Source: Oligoflexia bacterium
GTDB lineage: Bacteria; Bdellovibrionota; Bdellovibrionia; Bdellovibrionales; UBA1609
Direction of reading: 5' to 3'
Assembly: GCA_026914095.1 (NCBI GenBank)
Contig: JAPPIY010000008.1
Location: forward strand, 1 to 6,256
Length of the DNA stretch: 6,256 bases
Shown here: positions 5,021 to 6,256 of the stretch, one piece after another
Position numbering within the stretch: position 1 is the first letter of the stretch
Layout of the letters: each line of letters opens with the position of its first letter
Translations under genes and position numbers: made by a program
Notes under the pieces: model-generated
What the model was told of the DNA's origin: nothing
Databases searched by the model: none
The model's input: the letters and a program-made list of their open reading frames with translations, nothing else

Positions 5021-6256
5021 CTAACTGTTAAAACGCAACAATTCAGATAATTCTGGAAAAGTTTTACAAAAATTAGTTCCTCTCGCTTTATCCAAAGCTT
5101 TTACAAAATCTTTAAAGGCAGGAATTAAATCACTTTTGTCTTCTTGATTCATAAAATTAACAATTGTTTTCAAACGATCGGTTTTCGCTGGAAATTTTTT
5201 ATAAATATCCTCAAATTTTTTAGAAACCATTTCTTTTACATTTTTTGGCAATACTTGACAATTCAAAAAAACAGGGTGGTGAACCACCTCAGTATGCACC
5301 AAATCTTCATAATAAGCATGAACTTTTTTAAATTTTTTGTCCATCAAATAATTTAAAAATTCATTAAAATAAAAAATATTTTTAATTTGAATCGTGCATA
5401 AAATCATAGGATGGACATTTTTAGGAGATTTCTTGTCAATCAATTCCAAATTTTTCTCAATTTTATCCCAAGGACAGGGGTAACGGATATAGTAATTTCT
5501 CTCTTTTATATCGTCTAAACTAATAAAAACCATGACCGATTCAAAATGTCTCCATTTATCAAATAAATCTGTTCCTAAAGCCGTCCCGTTGGTGTGATAA
5601 TGCAAAGATATCCGATGAGCCGATTTTTGACGAATACACTCATCTAAAAAATCATAATGCTCCTTAATTAAAAGAGGCTCTCCGCCGGCAATAGTAACCC
5701 TTTTTAAATGGGGAATCTGTTTGTAAATGTCTTCTTTAACCTCCTCTCTTTCATACCAAAGTTTAGAAGGGGCTGTTTTCATAAAACTTTGGTGATCTTT
5801 AAAATATCTTCTAACAAAAAAACTGCTAGCATTGTCTTGAATTTTTTTAGAAAGAGGCCCCCAGCGAACCGCTTCCTGAGGGGTGCACATGGTGCATTCT
5901 AAATTGCACTTATTGCCATAACGCATATCTAAATAGATAGCTTTTCCCTTAAAAAAACCATCCTTATCTGTCTGTTCTATAAACTGATTAAAAGAATAAT
6001 AATCTTTCCAATAAGAATTAGAGCGAACTCGGTGCGAAGCAATACTGGCTTTTTCTTCCTCATAACATCTTTTGCAGATATTAGAGCTGTGCCCCTTTAA
6101 CATGGCTGTTCTCAATTGTTTCATAGAAGGAGAATTCCAAGCCGATGAAAAAGTGCCTCTATTTAGATTTTCACTCAAAGGCTCCCCCACACAACAAGGG
6201 GTGACAGAGCCCCAAGTTCGTGTTGCCATGTGGAGCCAGGGTAAAACACAAAAAGT
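5021..6256 (-). CDS. Twitch-domain radical SAM protein, first of tandem pair, N-terminus beyond window
   Basis: The open frame runs off the right edge, so this is a partial gene encoding at least 411 residues. An ATG at 6229 is internal: the nine preceding codons read TFCVLPWLH, the conserved start of the family's twitch module, so the true start lies outside. Counting from the edge, the likely twitch cysteines are Cys3, Cys21/Cys22 (PCCVGEP) and Cys61/Cys64 (ICKRC). The radical SAM motif CX3CX2C is Cys117, Cys121 and Cys124 (NKCNLECTMC), and AGGEP is at 190-194. It shares LDM-GNKCNL, GGEPL-KEH, YIRYP and a C-terminal LDKAR plus FPEL with the neighbour, so the two are paralogs. They differ enough to exclude a recent duplication. 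The substrate is unknown, and no precursor peptide or partner gene is visible within the window. It is probably co-transcribed with the next radical SAM gene, thrS and infC. Confidence 0.87.
   Translation of the reverse strand, partial: TFCVLPWLHMATRTWGSVTPCCVGEPLSENLNRGTFSSAWNSPSMKQLRTAMLKGHSSNICKRCYEEEKASIASHRVRSNSYWKDYYSFNQFIEQTDKDGFFKGKAIYLDMRYGNKCNLECTMCTPQEAVRWGPLSKKIQDNASSFFVRRYFKDHQSFMKTAPSKLWYEREEVKEDIYKQIPHLKRVTIAGGEPLLIKEHYDFLDECIRQKSAHRISLHYHTNGTALGTDLFDKWRHFESVMVFISLDDIKERNYYIRYPCPWDKIEKNLELIDKKSPKNVHPMILCTIQIKNIFYFNEFLNYLMDKKFKKVHAYYEDLVHTEVVHHPVFLNCQVLPKNVKEMVSKKFEDIYKKFPAKTDRLKTIVNFMNQEDKSDLIPAFKDFVKALDKARGTNFCKTFPELSELLRFNS

Noticed and set aside
5021..6229. Complete radical SAM gene starting at the ATG at 6229
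   Set aside because: The upstream codons FCVLPWLH belong to the family's N-terminal cluster motif, so the ATG is internal and the gene is cut by the window.

Overview
This is an AT-rich chromosomal segment from a Gram-negative-type bacterium. It holds five protein genes, no RNA genes and no mobile-element genes. Lineage cannot be fixed from one window. ThrS and IF3 read as proteobacterial or Bdellovibrionota-like, PdxJ reads as the Bacteroidetes-style variant, and twin 'twitch' radical SAM genes are, from memory, common in Bdellovibrio-like and marine bacteria. A low-GC Bdellovibrionota-type organism is a guess only.

Layout: positions 1-118 hold a perfect 27-nt REP-like palindrome and an AT-rich leader. 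pdxJ (vitamin B6 synthesis) follows on the + strand at 119-883. Everything else is on the - strand and is transcribed toward pdxJ. In transcription order these are a twitch-domain radical SAM gene cut by the window edge (5021-6256), a second paralogous twitch radical SAM gene (3728-5011), thrS (1725-3701) and infC (962-1729). The gaps are 9 nt, 26 nt and a 1-nt overlap, so the four genes look like one transcription unit. pdxJ and infC converge across 78 nt. No stretch over 300 bases lacks a gene.

The thrS-infC junction is the best-supported fine detail. No ATG, GTG or TTG lies upstream of the conserved IF3 N-terminal domain in its frame, but an ATT codon sits there. It overlaps the thrS stop codon by one base (ATTAA) and is preceded by AAGGG at 7 nt. 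This matches the non-canonical AUU start of E. coli infC, through which IF3 represses its own synthesis. infC has also gained a tail of about 70 residues made of 14-residue repeats, encoded by a 42-bp tandem array. The array continues past the stop codon as a decayed unit, so the gene's 3' end appears to have been trimmed by a nonsense mutation. The usual downstream partners rpmI and rplT are absent.

The least understood part is the tandem radical SAM pair. Both proteins keep all visible cluster cysteines, their substrate is unknown, and they lie directly upstream of the two translation genes. I see no clear evidence for a complete new system. The pair and the repeat-tailed IF3 are the points most worth following.
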